Origin: Oscillospiraceae bacterium
GTDB lineage: Bacteria; Bacillota; Clostridia; Oscillospirales; Oscillospiraceae
Length of the DNA stretch: 7,045 nt
Assembly: GCA_031280325.1 (NCBI GenBank)
Contig: JAITGW010000031.1
Coordinates: forward strand, 1 to 7,045
Reading direction: 5' to 3'
Part shown: one piece after another, positions 5,444-7,045 of the stretch
Position numbering within the stretch: position 1 is the first letter of the stretch
Layout of the letters: each line of letters begins with the position of its first letter
Notes under the pieces: model-generated
What the model was told of the DNA's origin: nothing
Databases searched by the model: none
The model's input: the letters and a program-made list of their open reading frames with translations, nothing else
Translations under genes and position numbers: made by a program

Positions 5444-6811
5444 CTATTCCCCCGTTTTCAGCGCGGGCGGGATTTTGCCTGCAACCGCAAGCTCATACAG
5501 CGTGTCTATCGCCGCGCCGCGCGTGAGCGCTGCGGAGCTTTCCGCAGTTTGCGCGCCGTAATTCGCCGCGAGCTTGCATAGCAGCGCGTGCGTTGCGGGC
5601 TTATCCGCGCCGAGGGGAGCGGAGTCGGGGATTATTCCAAGCTCAACTGCCCAGATTACCGCGCCGGAATAGGGATGCGTAACGGGAATATCCGGCAGAA
5701 CGCGGGCGGTTTTGTCTTTTTCTATGAGTTCGACGCGCCGTGCCGGCGCGTTTTCCGCGAACATCGCAATCAGCTCGCCGCGCGTAACAGGCTTTTGCAT
5801 TCTCGCGGTATTGTCACGGAACGCCGCTGTGTATCCGCGCGCAAGCAGCCACGCAAGCTTGTCAAAGCCCGCTTCGCCCGGGGCAAGATCGGACAGGGGA
5901 GATAGCGTGATAAGCTCGGAGAGCGTCACGACGCGATAGCCGTGAGCGGTGAGAGCCTCCAGCATTCCGCGCAGTCCGTCCGCCACGGGAGAGCGCAGCG
6001 CCATGTTAAAACCATCCATAGAGAAGATGATTTGTCCGCACAGCGCGTCGGGATTTCGCGCGAGAAGCGCGTCAAGCCCCGCGCGGGTGTGGCGCACCTC
6101 CGCGTCATAGCCCGCGCTCTGCGGCAGCCAGTCGCATCCGTCATATGACGCGCCGAGGTATTGATAGCCGAGCGAGGCGAGTACGTCGAAGCTTGTCGTA
6201 CCGTCGGGAATGCGGTCAACATAGTGGGGAGGGCGATGCAGCCGCAGCGTATATCCGTATTCGCGCGCCATAAGCTTGTGCAAACGCCGCAGATCCTCGG
6301 CGGCGGCGTCAAATGAGCCGAGATTTTTCCGCGCGGAATAGACCCGGTTCGATTCTCCGAAGATAATGTGGCGATAGCCATGGCTGCTTATTTCGTGTCC
6401 CTCGTCTATTATTCGGCGGATAATGCGCGGCTGGTTCTTTGCGCCGCCGTTTGCGTCGTCGCCGAAGGAGGGATAGTGGTCAAATTTCGTGCCGCTCCAA
6501 TACGGTGTCGAGACTGCGCCCGCGCTGTCGGGATAGTTTTCACCCGTGTCGCCGACGACGTTGAACGTTCCGCGCGCGCTGAATTCCGAGAGTGTGTCAA
6601 GTATTACGTCCGTAAGCGCGCGCCCGCCGTGTGTATCGGGGCTGCACGCCGCGGCGCACGGTCCGTCGTCAAAGGTTATCGCCACGACCCGCTCGCGCGT
6701 TTTTACGCGGTCGATCCGCCGAACAGGGGAGAGGTATACCTTTGTACAGCGGCTAAGCAGGGTGCGCAGCAGACGTTTCGCGCGCTTGGCAAGTCCGATA
6801 ATCGCGGTCAT
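5444..6811 (-). CDS. Polysaccharide deacetylase (NodB domain) with degenerate SLH-like C-terminal repeats
   Basis: Probable carbohydrate esterase family 4 protein removing N- or O-acetyl groups from a cell-surface polysaccharide. In the 455-residue product the NodB domain spans about 40-305: motif 1 TFDDGP (46-51; Asp48, Asp49), motif 2 SHGYRH (143-148; metal-binding His144 and His148), motif 3 RPPHY (193-197) and motif 4 YDGCDW (223-228). Motif 5 reads IIFSMDGF where the family has a leucine-histidine-aspartate, so the usual catalytic histidine is missing. An extra segment of about 40 residues (90-130) separates motifs 1 and 2. From about 313 on there are two or three SLH-like units, with PVTRGELIAMF (341-351), AVIWAVELGII (384-394) and ALTRGA (428-433). 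The basic N-terminus (KRAKRLLRTLLSR) does not look like a signal peptide. I chose the ATG at 6811, 7 bases after AAAGGAG; an in-frame ATG at 6856 lacks such a site and overlaps the preceding gene. Confidence 0.9.
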   Translation of the reverse strand: MTAIIGLAKRAKRLLRTLLSRCTKVYLSPVRRIDRVKTRERVVAITFDDGPCAAACSPDTHGGRALTDVILDTLSEFSARGTFNVVGDTGENYPDSAGAVSTPYWSGTKFDHYPSFGDDANGGAKNQPRIIRRIIDEGHEISSHGYRHIIFGESNRVYSARKNLGSFDAAAEDLRRLHKLMAREYGYTLRLHRPPHYVDRIPDGTTSFDVLASLGYQYLGASYDGCDWLPQSAGYDAEVRHTRAGLDALLARNPDALCGQIIFSMDGFNMALRSPVADGLRGMLEALTAHGYRVVTLSELITLSPLSDLAPGEAGFDKLAWLLARGYTAAFRDNTARMQKPVTRGELIAMFAENAPARRVELIEKDKTARVLPDIPVTHPYSGAVIWAVELGIIPDSAPLGADKPATHALLCKLAANYGAQTAESSAALTRGAAIDTLYELAVAGKIPPALKTGE

Positions 6812-6815
6812 GGCG

Positions 6816-7045
6816 TTACTCCTTTGTGAATGCGGATTTTTTGCCGCGGCGGTCAAATATATCGCGCAGCAGCGTGTATCCCAGCAGGGCGAGCGCTTTC
6901 GGGAGCTTTGAATATTCCCGCCGCCTCAAGCGCTTTGTCAGAACGCTGCGCCCTGTGTCGAAATAGCGCGAGTCACGCCCGTATACCGCGCCGGCGGAGG
7001 CGAGTATCGCGGCTTTCAGCGCGGGAAGCGTAAGCTCGGATACTG
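6816..7045 (-). CDS. C-terminal 75 residues of an unrecognised protein, gene truncated by the window edge
   Basis: An open frame enters from the right edge and stops at TAA (6818-6816), 4 bases before the deacetylase ATG. The visible part begins VSELTLPALKAAIL and continues with VYGRDSRYFDTGRS, KRLRRREYSKLPKALALLGY and DIFDRRGKK. It is rich in Arg and Lys near the end and has no transmembrane segment. The ribosome binding site AAAGGAG of the next gene overlaps its last codons (Lys-Glu-stop), so the two are probably translated together. I do not recognise the family from this tail. A basic, amphipathic C-terminus of this kind would suit a cytoplasmic membrane-associated glycosyltransferase, and the neighbours fit that, but this is a guess. 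No start can be given. Confidence 0.75.
   Translation of the reverse strand, partial: VSELTLPALKAAILASAGAVYGRDSRYFDTGRSVLTKRLRRREYSKLPKALALLGYTLLRDIFDRRGKKSAFTKE

Noticed and set aside
6812..6856. In-frame upstream ATG at 6856 extending the deacetylase by 15 residues
   Set aside because: The extension overlaps the end of the preceding gene and has no ribosome binding site, whereas the ATG at 6811 has AAAGGAG at 7-base spacing.

Overview
The window is a single-direction stretch of bacterial chromosome with every supported gene on the minus strand. The G+C-rich composition, tRNA genes that encode their own CCA, AGGAGG-type ribosome binding sites, a consensus sigma-A promoter, and a clostridial-style polysaccharide deacetylase with SLH-like repeats point to a G+C-rich member of Clostridia, perhaps a gut or metagenomic lineage. 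That assignment is inferred from style; no marker gene here proves it.

Layout, read in the direction of transcription (high to low coordinates). (1) 7045-2909: a tightly packed cell-surface polysaccharide block. It holds the C-terminal 75 residues of an unrecognised protein, a NodB-type polysaccharide deacetylase with a degenerate SLH-like tail, an AlgI/PatA/DltB-type membrane O-acyltransferase (MBOAT), and a DHHW/AlgJ-like SGNH-fold partner. Stops and starts are 3 to 9 bases apart, so this is almost certainly one transcript with coupled translation. The likely theme is adding and removing acetyl groups on a wall or exopolysaccharide. (2) 2863-2189: a near-perfect promoter followed by five tRNA genes, Val(UAC), Asp(GUC), Phe(GAA), Gly(GCC) and Cys(GCA). 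Terminator-like hairpins follow Asp, Gly and Cys. (3) 2075-14: an amino-acid block made of a divergent diaminopimelate-decarboxylase-family enzyme followed after 22 bases by a glutamate 5-kinase (proB) lacking the PUA domain. Any proA would lie beyond the window edge.

I see no mobile element, CRISPR array, toxin-antitoxin pair or defence system. The most useful second looks are the altered active-site motifs in the deacetylase and the DHHW protein, an SLH-like protein without a recognisable signal peptide, and a tRNA-Gly gene whose 3' end is built into the stem of its own terminator.
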